Assembly (NCBI GenBank): GCA_916720425.1
Contig: CAKARD010000096.1
Location: 1 to 5,086, forward strand
DNA length: 5,086 bases
Reading direction: 5' to 3'
From: an uncultured Kingella sp.
Lineage (GTDB): Bacteria; Pseudomonadota; Gammaproteobacteria; Burkholderiales; Neisseriaceae
Below the pieces are notes generated by a model, which saw nothing but the letters and a program-made list of their open reading frames with translations, was not told the DNA's origin and ran no database searches. Every line of letters begins with the position of its first letter. Positions within the stretch are counted from its first letter, which is position 1. The position numbers and the translations under genes are program-made. Of this stretch, positions 1 to 5,086 are shown one piece after another.

Positions 1-1181
1 GCAATCACATTAGCTACGACACCCGCACCTACGGTACGACCACCTTCACGAATCGCAAAACGCAAACCGTTTTCCATAGCGATGGGTGCAATCAATTCAA
101 CGGTGATTTTCACGTTTTCGCCTGGCATCACCATTTCCACGCCTTCAGCTAAAGTAACAGCACCTGTTACGTCAGTGGTACGGAAATAGAATTGTGGACG
201 GTAGTTCGCGAAGAATGGTGTATGACGACCACCTTCTTCTTTGCTCAACACATACACTTCTGCTTCAAATTTAGTGTGTGGGGTAATAGTGCCTGGTTTA
301 GCCAATACTTGACCACGTTCCACTTCTTCACGTTTGGTACCACGCAACAACACACCTACGTTGTCGCCTGCTTGGCCTTCGTCCAACAATTTGCGGAACA
401 TTTCCACACCAGTACAAGTGGTTTTTTGAGTAGGTTTCAAACCTACGATTTCAATCTCTTCGCCCACTTTGATAACACCGCGCTCTACACGACCAGTCAC
501 CACAGTACCGCGACCAGAGATAGAGAATACGTCTTCAATTGGCAACAAGAATGGCTTGTCAATCGCACGTTCTGGAGTAGGAATGTAGCTATCCAATGCA
601 GCTGCTAATGCAAAAATACGTTCTTTGTATTCTGCATCACCTTCCAATGCACGCAAAGCAGAACCTTGAATAATTGGACAATCATCACCTGGGAAGTCGT
701 AGCTTGACAACAAGTCACGGATTTCCATTTCAACCAATTCCAACAATTCAGCATCATCAACCATGTCGCATTTGTTCATAAATACGATGATGTAAGGTAC
801 GCCTACTTGACGAGCCAACAAGATGTGTTCACGAGTTTGTGGCATAGGACCGTCAGCTGCAGATACAACCAAAATTGCACCGTCCATTTGCGCCGCACCG
901 GTAATCATGTTTTTCACATAGTCCGCGTGTCCTGGGCAGTCAACGTGTGCATAGTGACGCGTTTCAGTTTCGTATTCAACGTGTGCTGTGTTAATAGTAA
1001 TACCGCGCGCTTTTTCTTCTGGTGCCGCGTCAATTTGGTCATAAGCTTTTGCAGTACCGCCAAATTTTTCAGCCAAAATCGTAGTCAACGCAGCAGTTAA
1101 TGTGGTTTTACCATGGTCAACGTGCCCAATGGTACCAACGTTTACGTGCGGTTTGCTACGTTCAAATTTTTCCTTAGCCAT
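1..1181 (-). CDS. tuf: Elongation factor Tu (EF-Tu), 3' end cut by window edge
   Basis: EF-Tu is the cytoplasmic GTPase that carries aminoacyl-tRNA to the ribosome A site. The protein starts MAKEKFERSKPHVNVGTIGH and shows every GTP-binding motif: P-loop GHVDHGKT at residues 19-26, the switch I threonine in RGITI (59-63), DCPGH at 81-85, NKCD at 136-139 and SAL at 174-176. Domains 2 and 3 follow in full, including GRGTVVTGRVERG and the late GGRHTPFF and GGRTVGAGVV segments. The frame holds 393 complete codons plus the first two bases (GC) of codon 394. Since family members of this type are about 394 residues long and often end in Ala, only one base and the stop seem to be missing. The start is fixed by conserved MAKEKF and by an AAGGAA Shine-Dalgarno sequence (1190-1195) 8 nt upstream. 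No tRNA gene or fusA lies directly upstream, so this copy appears to begin its own transcript. Whether the genome has a second tuf copy cannot be seen here. Confidence 0.98.
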   Translation of the reverse strand, partial: MAKEKFERSKPHVNVGTIGHVDHGKTTLTAALTTILAEKFGGTAKAYDQIDAAPEEKARGITINTAHVEYETETRHYAHVDCPGHADYVKNMITGAAQMDGAILVVSAADGPMPQTREHILLARQVGVPYIIVFMNKCDMVDDAELLELVEMEIRDLLSSYDFPGDDCPIIQGSALRALEGDAEYKERIFALAAALDSYIPTPERAIDKPFLLPIEDVFSISGRGTVVTGRVERGVIKVGEEIEIVGLKPTQKTTCTGVEMFRKLLDEGQAGDNVGVLLRGTKREEVERGQVLAKPGTITPHTKFEAEVYVLSKEEGGRHTPFFANYRPQFYFRTTDVTGAVTLAEGVEMVMPGENVKITVELIAPIAMENGLRFAIREGGRTVGAGVVANVI

Positions 1182-1197
1182 GAGCTAAATTCCTTAT

Positions 1198-1219
1198 TAA
1201 AGAACAGTGAGTAAAGAAC
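1198..1219 (-). promoter_or_regulatory. Two boxA-like GTTCTTTA repeats in the tuf leader
   Basis: On the minus strand the 8-mer GTTCTTTA occurs twice (1219-1212 and 1205-1198), 14 bp apart. The second copy reads TGTTCTTTAA, close to the boxA antitermination element of rRNA leaders (TGCTCTTTAAC in E. coli), which is bound by NusB and S10. Its place just before the tuf Shine-Dalgarno sequence is unusual. The boxA role is inferred from resemblance only. Confidence 0.4.
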
Positions 1220-1221
1220 GA

Positions 1222-1237
1222 GTAGACATATGTCTAC
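1222..1237. repeat. Perfect 16-bp palindrome in the tuf leader
   Basis: GTAGACATATGTCTAC is its own reverse complement, with 8-bp arms and no spacer. It sits about 40 bp upstream of the tuf start, inside the predicted leader. It could be a protein-binding site in the DNA. As RNA it can only form a shorter hairpin or pair between two molecules. No known operator is recognised in it. Confidence 0.7.
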
Positions 1238-1248
1238 ACAACAAATAT

Positions 1249-1272
1249 CGGGCAACAGTATTTTGTTACCCG
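1249..1272 (-). promoter_or_regulatory. Stem-loop near the 5' end of the tuf leader
   Basis: CGGG pairs with CCCG, then one C/A mismatch, then AACA pairs with TGTT, closing a 6-nt loop. In the predicted tuf transcript this stem starts only about 7 nt from the 5' end, a position where hairpins are known to protect mRNAs from decay. On the minus strand it is not followed by a U run, so it is unlikely to stop tuf transcription. On the plus strand a T-rich but interrupted tract follows, yet no plus-strand gene lies upstream that would need a terminator. Confidence 0.6.
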
Positions 1273-1285
1273 AAAATCTTTTTCT

Positions 1286-1314
1286 ATTTTATTGGCTTTA
1301 TGGTATTTTTTCAA
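1286..1314 (-). promoter_or_regulatory. Sigma70-type promoter for tuf
   Basis: Read on the minus strand, TTGAAA (1314-1309) is followed by a 17-bp spacer and TAAAAT (1291-1286), each one base from consensus. Transcription would begin near 1279, giving a leader of about 98 nt before the tuf start. The A/T-rich sequence just upstream of the -35 could act as an UP element. The assignment is by consensus matching only. Confidence 0.75.
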
Positions 1315-1327
1315 GTGTTTATTTTGA

Positions 1328-1369
1328 ATTAAATTTGTCGATGCAATATTGCACACAACCAAATTAATT
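1328..1369. repeat. Nested dyad upstream of the tuf promoter
   Basis: A perfect 12-bp palindrome, TGCAATATTGCA (1342-1353), is flanked by an imperfect outer inverted repeat: AATTAAATTTG on the left and CAAATTAATT on the right, which match apart from one extra A. The block lies just upstream of the tuf -35 box. It could bind a regulator of tuf or of the divergent oxidoreductase gene, or it could be a chance product of AT-rich sequence. Confidence 0.4.
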
Positions 1370-1523
1370 GCCACTTTAATAATGGGCTTTTTGAAAAGTA
1401 CTCAGGACTTCAAACTCACAGGTTGGCTCGGTAACTTATACTACAGTCCAAACCTATACCAGAGTAAACGCTTTGCCCATTTTGCACGGCATGGTCATCT
1501 AAAATACATTTGAAAAATCCCTG
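1370..1523. other. Intergenic stretch with no gene seen
   Basis: This is the remainder of the roughly 380-bp gap between tuf and the oxidoreductase gene. I find no tRNA (no T-loop or acceptor pairing), no convincing small ORF with a ribosome binding site, and no terminator. A minus-strand reading frame crosses it, but runs back into the signal-peptide region of the oxidoreductase gene and looks like chance. Confidence 0.6.
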
Positions 1524-1529
1524 TATAAT
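1524..1529 (+). promoter_or_regulatory. -10 box upstream of the oxidoreductase gene
   Basis: A perfect TATAAT stands 34 bp before the ATG at 1564. No good -35 hexamer is found 16-18 bp upstream; the nearby TTGAAA at 1510-1515 is too close. Transcription would start near 1536, leaving a leader of about 28 nt. The box lies downstream of the alternative TTG start at 1510, so a transcript from here could not use that TTG. Confidence 0.5.
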
Positions 1530-1563
1530 ATCACTAACAAACCACAGAAATGATAATCTCATT

Positions 1564-3435
1564 ATGACCCGATTAACTCGACGCAATTTTCTTGTGCACA
1601 CTGCGGCATTAGTTAGTACAGGAGTATTAACGCAATGCACGGAAGAATATCACACGGAAGAATATCACCCCTTATCTGCCCATCCAGCGGCAGCTATTAA
1701 AGAGTCTATTACGCTTTATCCACCTGCCCAAACGGGTTTACGGGGGGATACCGATAACAGTCGCATTGCTCCACACAGTGTGGCGTTACATCATAAAACC
1801 ATCACTATGCCTCACACGGCACAAGAAGATTATGATTTAGTGGTAGTTGGTTCGGGAATCAGTGGGCTTGTCGCAGCGTATTGCTTTCAAAAAATACGCC
1901 CTGAAGCCAAAATTTTGATTGTAGATAATCATGATGATTTTGGTGGCCATGCTAAACGCAATGAGTTTACTGTAAACGGCAAAACACTTATTACTTATGG
2001 CGGCAGTGAGAATTTAGATGCCCCCAATGGCACCTATTCTTCCCAAACCAAACAATTTTTACAAGATTTAGGAGTGGATTATCATAAATTTGAACAGTAT
2101 TTTCAAAAAGATTTATATCGCAGCTGGGGATTGAGCAAGGGTATATTTTTTAGCCAAAACTACTTTGGACAAAGCAAAGTGGTGCATCAACAACCTGAAC
2201 GTGATAATGAAAAAGCACGCGAAATTATCGCACAATTTCCCCTATCTGATGAGGATAAGCAAACATTAACACAATTATATCTATCGCCACCCGATTATTT
2301 TAAAGGAAAAAGTCGCCGTCAACGTGAAGCTTTAGCTTTATCTATCAGTTATTATGATTTTTTGGTGGACTATGCCAAAGTGTCACAAGGCTGTATTGAT
2401 TATTTACAAAATTTGAGTTCAGATTATTGGGGGCATGATATCCGCGCAGTTTCATTGGCAGAAGCATGGGAGTTTCTTTACCCTGGCATGCAAAACTGTC
2501 GTTTAGAGCCTGCTAATAATGAACACAGCGAACCATATATTTACCATTTCCCTGATGGTAACGCGTCCATAACCCGCTTAATTGTGCGTAAATTGATTCC
2601 ATCTGCCTTATCTGGAAATACAATGGAAGATATCGTTATGGCAAAACTGGACTATCACTCTTTGGATAAAGCCGAAAATCATGTTCGTATTCGTTTAAAC
2701 ACCAGTGCATTAAGAATAGAAAATTTAGACAACCATACTGTAGCTATCGCCTTGCAATCTAAAGATGGCAAGCTTTATCGTGTCAATGCGTCAAAATGTA
2801 TTTATGCTGGGCATGCGGCTTTGGCACAACGTATCATGCCACAAATGCCACAAAAACAACAAGAGGCTATGCTAACCAATGTTAAGGTCCCCATGTTATA
2901 CACTAAAGTTGCCCTAAAAAATGGGCATGCATTTAAAAAACTAGGGGTTTACTGGGTATATTGTCCCAATCAGCCATACTGTGAAATCATGTTGGATTTC
3001 CCTGTCAAAATGGGTGATTATGTTCCCGCTCAATCGCCCGATGAACCCATTATCTTGCATTGTATTCGCATTGCTACCAGTTTAGAAGGTAAAACCGCGC
3101 GTGACAAATATCGCCAAGGTCGGCGCCATTTGATGACACAAAATGAAACCCAATTGCGAGAGGAAATCATGCAACAGTTGCGCGAATTGTTTGCATTGGT
3201 CGGAGAAAATGCTGATGATATTGTGGTAGACATCAGTATTAACCGTTGGGCACATGGATACAGCTATGAACGTTTGGATTTATTTGATAGCGATAAAAGT
3301 GTCAAAGACAATACCACCTCTATGCAACAAACATTGGGCAATATTTTTATGGCAAATACAGATATGCTATGGAAACCTTATCTACAATACGGAATAGAAC
3401 AGGGCATGCAGGCTGCACAACAAGCATTGGCATAA
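1564..3435 (+). CDS. Tat-exported FAD-dependent oxidoreductase, spermidine dehydrogenase-like
   Basis: Predicted 623-residue flavoprotein exported by the twin-arginine pathway. The N-terminus MTRLTRRNFL has the RR-x-F-L Tat motif (RR at 6-7), followed by a short hydrophobic stretch up to Cys25. LTQC is a poor lipobox because of Gln at -1, so lipidation is doubtful. After a linker of about 60 residues comes an FAD-binding Rossmann fold: VVVGSGISGL (93-102), the strand-end acidic residue Asp121, then FGGHAKRNEF (126-135). Near the C-terminus are INRWAHGYSY (559-568) and GNIFMANTD (592-600), where such enzymes usually close the flavin site. The HAKRNEF and NRW-HGY segments and the length match, from memory, bacterial spermidine dehydrogenase (SpdH), a periplasmic FAD and heme enzyme that cleaves spermidine. 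The substrate is not proven, and another amine is possible. The start was chosen at ATG 1564 because the TTG at 1510 lies upstream of the -10 box and the Tat motif belongs at the very N-terminus. No strong Shine-Dalgarno sequence is seen. Confidence 0.8.
   Translation: MTRLTRRNFLVHTAALVSTGVLTQCTEEYHTEEYHPLSAHPAAAIKESITLYPPAQTGLRGDTDNSRIAPHSVALHHKTITMPHTAQEDYDLVVVGSGISGLVAAYCFQKIRPEAKILIVDNHDDFGGHAKRNEFTVNGKTLITYGGSENLDAPNGTYSSQTKQFLQDLGVDYHKFEQYFQKDLYRSWGLSKGIFFSQNYFGQSKVVHQQPERDNEKAREIIAQFPLSDEDKQTLTQLYLSPPDYFKGKSRRQREALALSISYYDFLVDYAKVSQGCIDYLQNLSSDYWGHDIRAVSLAEAWEFLYPGMQNCRLEPANNEHSEPYIYHFPDGNASITRLIVRKLIPSALSGNTMEDIVMAKLDYHSLDKAENHVRIRLNTSALRIENLDNHTVAIALQSKDGKLYRVNASKCIYAGHAALAQRIMPQMPQKQQEAMLTNVKVPMLYTKVALKNGHAFKKLGVYWVYCPNQPYCEIMLDFPVKMGDYVPAQSPDEPIILHCIRIATSLEGKTARDKYRQGRRHLMTQNETQLREEIMQQLRELFALVGENADDIVVDISINRWAHGYSYERLDLFDSDKSVKDNTTSMQQTLGNIFMANTDMLWKPYLQYGIEQGMQAAQQALA
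1638..1668 (+). repeat. 15-bp tandem duplication just after the signal peptide
   Basis: ACGGAAGAATATCAC occurs twice in a row with no change (1639-1653 and 1654-1668). It is in frame and encodes TEEYH-TEEYH directly after Cys25 of the oxidoreductase. A unit of 15 bp keeps the frame, so copy number could vary between strains by slippage without breaking the gene. The two copies being identical suggests a recent event. Confidence 0.9.
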
Positions 3436-3466
3436 ACAATACAACCACGTTAACTAATCTTTACGT

Positions 3467-3493
3467 TATAATCTCGACTTTAGTTGCGAAGGA
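3467..3493 (+). promoter_or_regulatory. argG -10 box and ribosome binding site
   Basis: In the 64-bp gap before argG a perfect TATAAT (3467-3472) would start a transcript near 3479. A strong Shine-Dalgarno core AAGGA (3489-3493) follows, 6 nt before the ATG at 3500. No good -35 hexamer is seen, so the promoter may be weak or activator-dependent. No recognisable ArgR box was found. Read-through from the oxidoreductase gene is also possible. Confidence 0.6.
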
Positions 3494-3499
3494 TTTATC

Positions 3500-4831
3500 A
3501 TGAACAGTATTTTACAAACCTTGCCTGTGGGACAAAAAGTCGGCATCGCTTTTTCGGGTGGATTGGATACCTCTGCTGCATTACTATGGATGAAACTTAA
3601 AGGTGCAGAACCTTATGCTTATACCGCTAATTTAGGACAGCCTGATGAAGATGATTACAACGCGATTCCCCAAAAAGCCAAACAATATGGCGCAAAAGAA
3701 GCACGTTTAATTGACTGTCGTGCCCAATTGGCACATGAAGGAATCGCCGCCATTCAATGTGGCGCGTTTCATGTTAGCACAGGTGGTATGCCTTACTTTA
3801 ATACTACCCCTTTGGGACGTGCGGTAACAGGAACCATGTTGGTTGCTGCCATGCAACAAGATGATGTACATATTTGGGGTGATGGTTCAACTTATAAAGG
3901 TAACGACATAGAACGTTTCTATCGCTATGGTTTACTGACCAATCCCAATTTGCGCATTTATAAACCTTGGCTAGATCAACAATTTATTGATGAGCTGGGC
4001 GGGCGTCAAGAAATGAGTGAATTTCTGATTGCCAATGGGTTTGACTACAAAATGTCGGTCGAAAAAGCCTATTCTACTGATAGTAATATGCTGGGTGCGA
4101 CACACGAAGCCAAAGACTTAGAATTTTTAACTTCTAGCATGAAAATTGTGCAACCGATTATGGGTGTTGCATTTTGGGACGAAAGCCTCTCCATCGCCCC
4201 CGAAACCGTTACCATTCGTTTTGAAGAAGGCATACCCGTTGCTATTAATGGACAAACTTATGATAACGCAATAGATTTAATTTTGGCTGCGAATAAAATT
4301 GGTGGACGACATGGTTTAGGCATGAGTGATCAAATAGAAAATCGCATTATAGAAGCCAAATCACGTGGTATTTATGAAGCGCCCGCTATGGCATTATTGC
4401 ACATCGCTTACGAACGTTTGGTAACGGGCATACACAACGAAGACACCATAGAACAATATCGTATTAATGGTTTACGCTTGGGACGCTTATTATATCAAGG
4501 CCGCTGGTTTGATAGCCAAGCCCTAATGTTGCGCGAAACCGCCCAACGCTGGGTAGCCAAAGCCATTACAGGTGAAGTCACGCTAGAATTACGACGTGGA
4601 AATGACTATACCATCTTAAATACTGACAGCCCCAATCTTACCTATGCCCCCGAACGGTTGAGTATGGAAAAAGTAGAAAATGCTGCATTTAGTCCAGCCG
4701 ATCGCATTGGGCAACTGACCATGCGCAATTTGGATATTGCCGATACTCGCCATAAATTGGGTATTTATTCCCAAACAGGCTTGGTATCTTTGGGACAAGG
4801 ATCTATCATTCCGCAGTTAGACAAACTTTGA
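3500..4831 (+). CDS. argG: Argininosuccinate synthase
   Basis: Catalyses the ATP-dependent joining of citrulline and aspartate to argininosuccinate, the next-to-last step of arginine synthesis, in the cytoplasm. The 443-residue protein reads almost in step with E. coli ArgG (447 residues), the longer of the two bacterial forms. It carries the ATP pyrophosphatase loop AFSGGLDTS (17-25), then TANLGQPDEDDY (42-53), the substrate-binding STGGMPYFNTTPLGRAVTG (93-111) and IWGDGSTYKGNDIERFYRYG (125-144). Further on are YKMSVEKAYSTDSNMLGATHEAKDLE, GGRHGLGMSDQIENR and the C-terminal arm with VTLELRRGNDY and RIGQLTMRNLDI. No key residue is missing. The start is supported by AAGGA 6 nt upstream and by match to the family N-terminus. 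It follows the oxidoreductase by 64 bp on the same strand and has its own -10 box, so it can probably be expressed alone. No other arg genes are in the window. Confidence 0.97.
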   Translation: MNSILQTLPVGQKVGIAFSGGLDTSAALLWMKLKGAEPYAYTANLGQPDEDDYNAIPQKAKQYGAKEARLIDCRAQLAHEGIAAIQCGAFHVSTGGMPYFNTTPLGRAVTGTMLVAAMQQDDVHIWGDGSTYKGNDIERFYRYGLLTNPNLRIYKPWLDQQFIDELGGRQEMSEFLIANGFDYKMSVEKAYSTDSNMLGATHEAKDLEFLTSSMKIVQPIMGVAFWDESLSIAPETVTIRFEEGIPVAINGQTYDNAIDLILAANKIGGRHGLGMSDQIENRIIEAKSRGIYEAPAMALLHIAYERLVTGIHNEDTIEQYRINGLRLGRLLYQGRWFDSQALMLRETAQRWVAKAITGEVTLELRRGNDYTILNTDSPNLTYAPERLSMEKVENAAFSPADRIGQLTMRNLDIADTRHKLGIYSQTGLVSLGQGSIIPQLDKL

Positions 4832-4833
4832 TT

Positions 4834-4881
4834 TTATAGTGAACTAAAATTGTCTTAATTATGTATTTTAATTCACAATAA
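4834..4881. repeat. Imperfect inverted repeat downstream of argG
   Basis: Arms 4834-4850 and 4865-4881 are complementary at 15 of 17 positions around a 14-nt loop; the core GTGAACTAAAAT faces ATTTTAATTCAC with one mismatch. The left arm starts TATAGTGAA only three bases after the argG stop codon. It may fold as an AT-rich hairpin acting as the argG terminator, although it lacks a GC-rich stem and a clean U tract. The other reading is a short mobile-element remnant, because TATAGTG ends are, from memory, frequent in neisserial repeats. Confidence 0.55.
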
Positions 4882-4888
4882 TATTATA

Positions 4889-4907
4889 AACGCGCGTTGC
4901 ATCGCGT
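4889..4907. repeat. CGCG-rich palindromic patch
   Basis: A perfect 10-bp palindrome AACGCGCGTT (4889-4898) is followed by a second CGCG, so that ACGCG (4890-4894) can also pair with CGCGT (4903-4907). It stands out as a GC-rich island in AT-rich intergenic DNA. No T run follows, so it is not a standard terminator. It could be a decayed intergenic repeat. No function is assigned. Confidence 0.35.
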
Positions 4908-4934
4908 ACCACGTATAAAGGGGTTTTAAACAGC

Positions 4935-4985
4935 AATCTTGAAATCTATATAAATCTAATCTAAAATACTCAAAATGAGTAGATT
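4935..4985. repeat. AATCT repeat cluster and dyad at the start of the IS607-like gene
   Basis: AATCT occurs four times on the plus strand (4935, 4943, 4953 and 4958), and its complement AGATT lies at 4981-4985. TACTCA (4967-4972) and TGAGTA (4976-4981) form a perfect 6-bp inverted repeat with a 3-bp spacer, across the ATG. Such clustered short repeats at a transposase gene start could be binding sites for the recombinase or an autoregulatory operator. This is inferred from position only. Confidence 0.4.
4939..4967 (+). promoter_or_regulatory. Sigma70-type promoter for the IS607-like gene
   Basis: TTGAAA (4939-4944), a 17-bp spacer and TAAAAT (4962-4967) make the same hexamer pair and spacing as the tuf promoter. 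Transcription would start at about 4974, directly at the ATG at 4975, so the message would be leaderless. A second possible -10, TATAAA (4949-4954), would leave a leader of about 14 nt but has a poor -35. Confidence 0.5.
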
Positions 4986-5086
4986 GTTAACAATTAGCCA
5001 AGCAGCAGAAATGCTTGGCGTATCCATTATTACCCTGCGCCGTTGGGAACAATCAGGTAAAATTCAACCAACCTACACATCAGGCG
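4975..5086 (+). CDS. IS607-family transposase TnpA (MerR-like HTH serine recombinase), N-terminus only
   Basis: Only 37 residues are inside the window. They start MSRLLTISQAAEMLGVSIIT and continue through LRRWEQSGKIQPTYTSG. This is a MerR-type winged helix-turn-helix: the LTISQAAEMLGVS helices, the LRRWEQSGKI recognition part and the start of the wing. In IS607-family TnpA, which joins such a domain to a small serine-recombinase domain, the sequence typically continues with GG-R-RY. A stand-alone MerR-type regulator or an excisionase is the main alternative, and the window ends before the catalytic serine that would decide. No Shine-Dalgarno sequence precedes the ATG; the start is chosen because it gives the usual few residues before the first helix. 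In this family tnpA is commonly followed by tnpB, which would lie outside the window. Confidence 0.65.
   Translation, partial: MSRLLTISQAAEMLGVSIITLRRWEQSGKIQPTYTSG

Noticed and set aside
192..1100. Plus-strand reading frames of 138 and 97 codons opposite tuf
   Set aside because: They are antisense to the strongly conserved EF-Tu frame, and their translations look like no protein I recognise.
1249..1285. Plus-strand rho-independent terminator formed by the CGGG/CCCG stem and the T-rich tract
   Set aside because: The T tract is interrupted and starts four A's after the stem, and no plus-strand gene lies upstream that would use it.
1411..1450. GGTTGGCTCGGTA, which looks like a tRNA D-arm
   Set aside because: No matching T-loop, anticodon arm or acceptor stem is found on either strand.
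1510..1563. TTG start at 1510 extending the oxidoreductase by 18 residues
   Set aside because: It lies upstream of the TATAAT box and would put the twin-arginine motif some 24 residues in; ATG 1564 gives a normal Tat signal.
1416..1640. Minus-strand 74-codon frame across the intergenic region
   Set aside because: It begins inside the oxidoreductase signal region on the opposite strand, has no visible ribosome binding site and shows no recognisable motif.
3030..3233. Minus-strand 67-codon frame inside the oxidoreductase gene
   Set aside because: Shadow of the coding frame on the other strand, with no family resemblance.
3407..3416. TGCAGGCTGC, resembling part of a DNA uptake sequence dialect of Kingella-type bacteria
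   Set aside because: A single 10-of-12 near match inside a coding region (GMQAAQ) is expected by chance; no complete uptake sequence was spotted in the window.
4616..4798. Minus-strand 60-codon frame inside argG
   Set aside because: Antisense to conserved ArgG C-terminal sequence.

Overview
The window looks like ordinary chromosomal DNA from an AT-leaning betaproteobacterium, most likely a member of the Neisseriaceae. This rests on the EF-Tu sequence, which reads very much like neisserial EF-Tu from memory, on an E. coli-like (long form) ArgG, and on the base composition. It is an inference; no complete neisserial DNA uptake sequence was spotted to support it.

Layout: (1) positions 1-1181, minus strand, tuf (elongation factor Tu), complete except for the last base of its final sense codon and the stop. 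(2) Positions 1182-1563, a divergent intergenic region of about 380 bp. It holds a good tuf promoter (TTGAAA, 17 bp, TAAAAT), a roughly 98-nt tuf leader with a 5' stem-loop, a perfect 16-bp palindrome and two boxA-like GTTCTTTA repeats, a further dyad upstream of the promoter, and a -10 box for the next gene. (3) Positions 1564-3435, plus strand, a 623-residue Tat-exported FAD oxidoreductase resembling spermidine dehydrogenases. (4) Positions 3500-4831, plus strand, argG (argininosuccinate synthase), with its own -10 box and a clear ribosome binding site. (5) Positions 4832-4974, a short AT-rich intergenic stretch with an imperfect inverted repeat that could be the argG terminator or a small mobile-element remnant, then a GC-rich CGCG patch. 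(6) Positions 4975-5086, plus strand, the first 37 residues of a MerR-type helix-turn-helix protein that looks like the N-terminus of an IS607-family transposase (serine recombinase TnpA), cut by the window edge.

How the genes relate: tuf is transcribed away from the other genes and appears to be its own unit. The oxidoreductase and argG run in the same direction 64 bp apart, but argG seems able to start its own transcript. A link through arginine and polyamine metabolism is conceivable but is not shown by the sequence. The end of the window probably enters an IS607-type element downstream of argG, and a TnpB gene may lie just beyond. That element edge and the structured tuf leader are the parts most worth a second look. 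I see no convincing new system in the rest.
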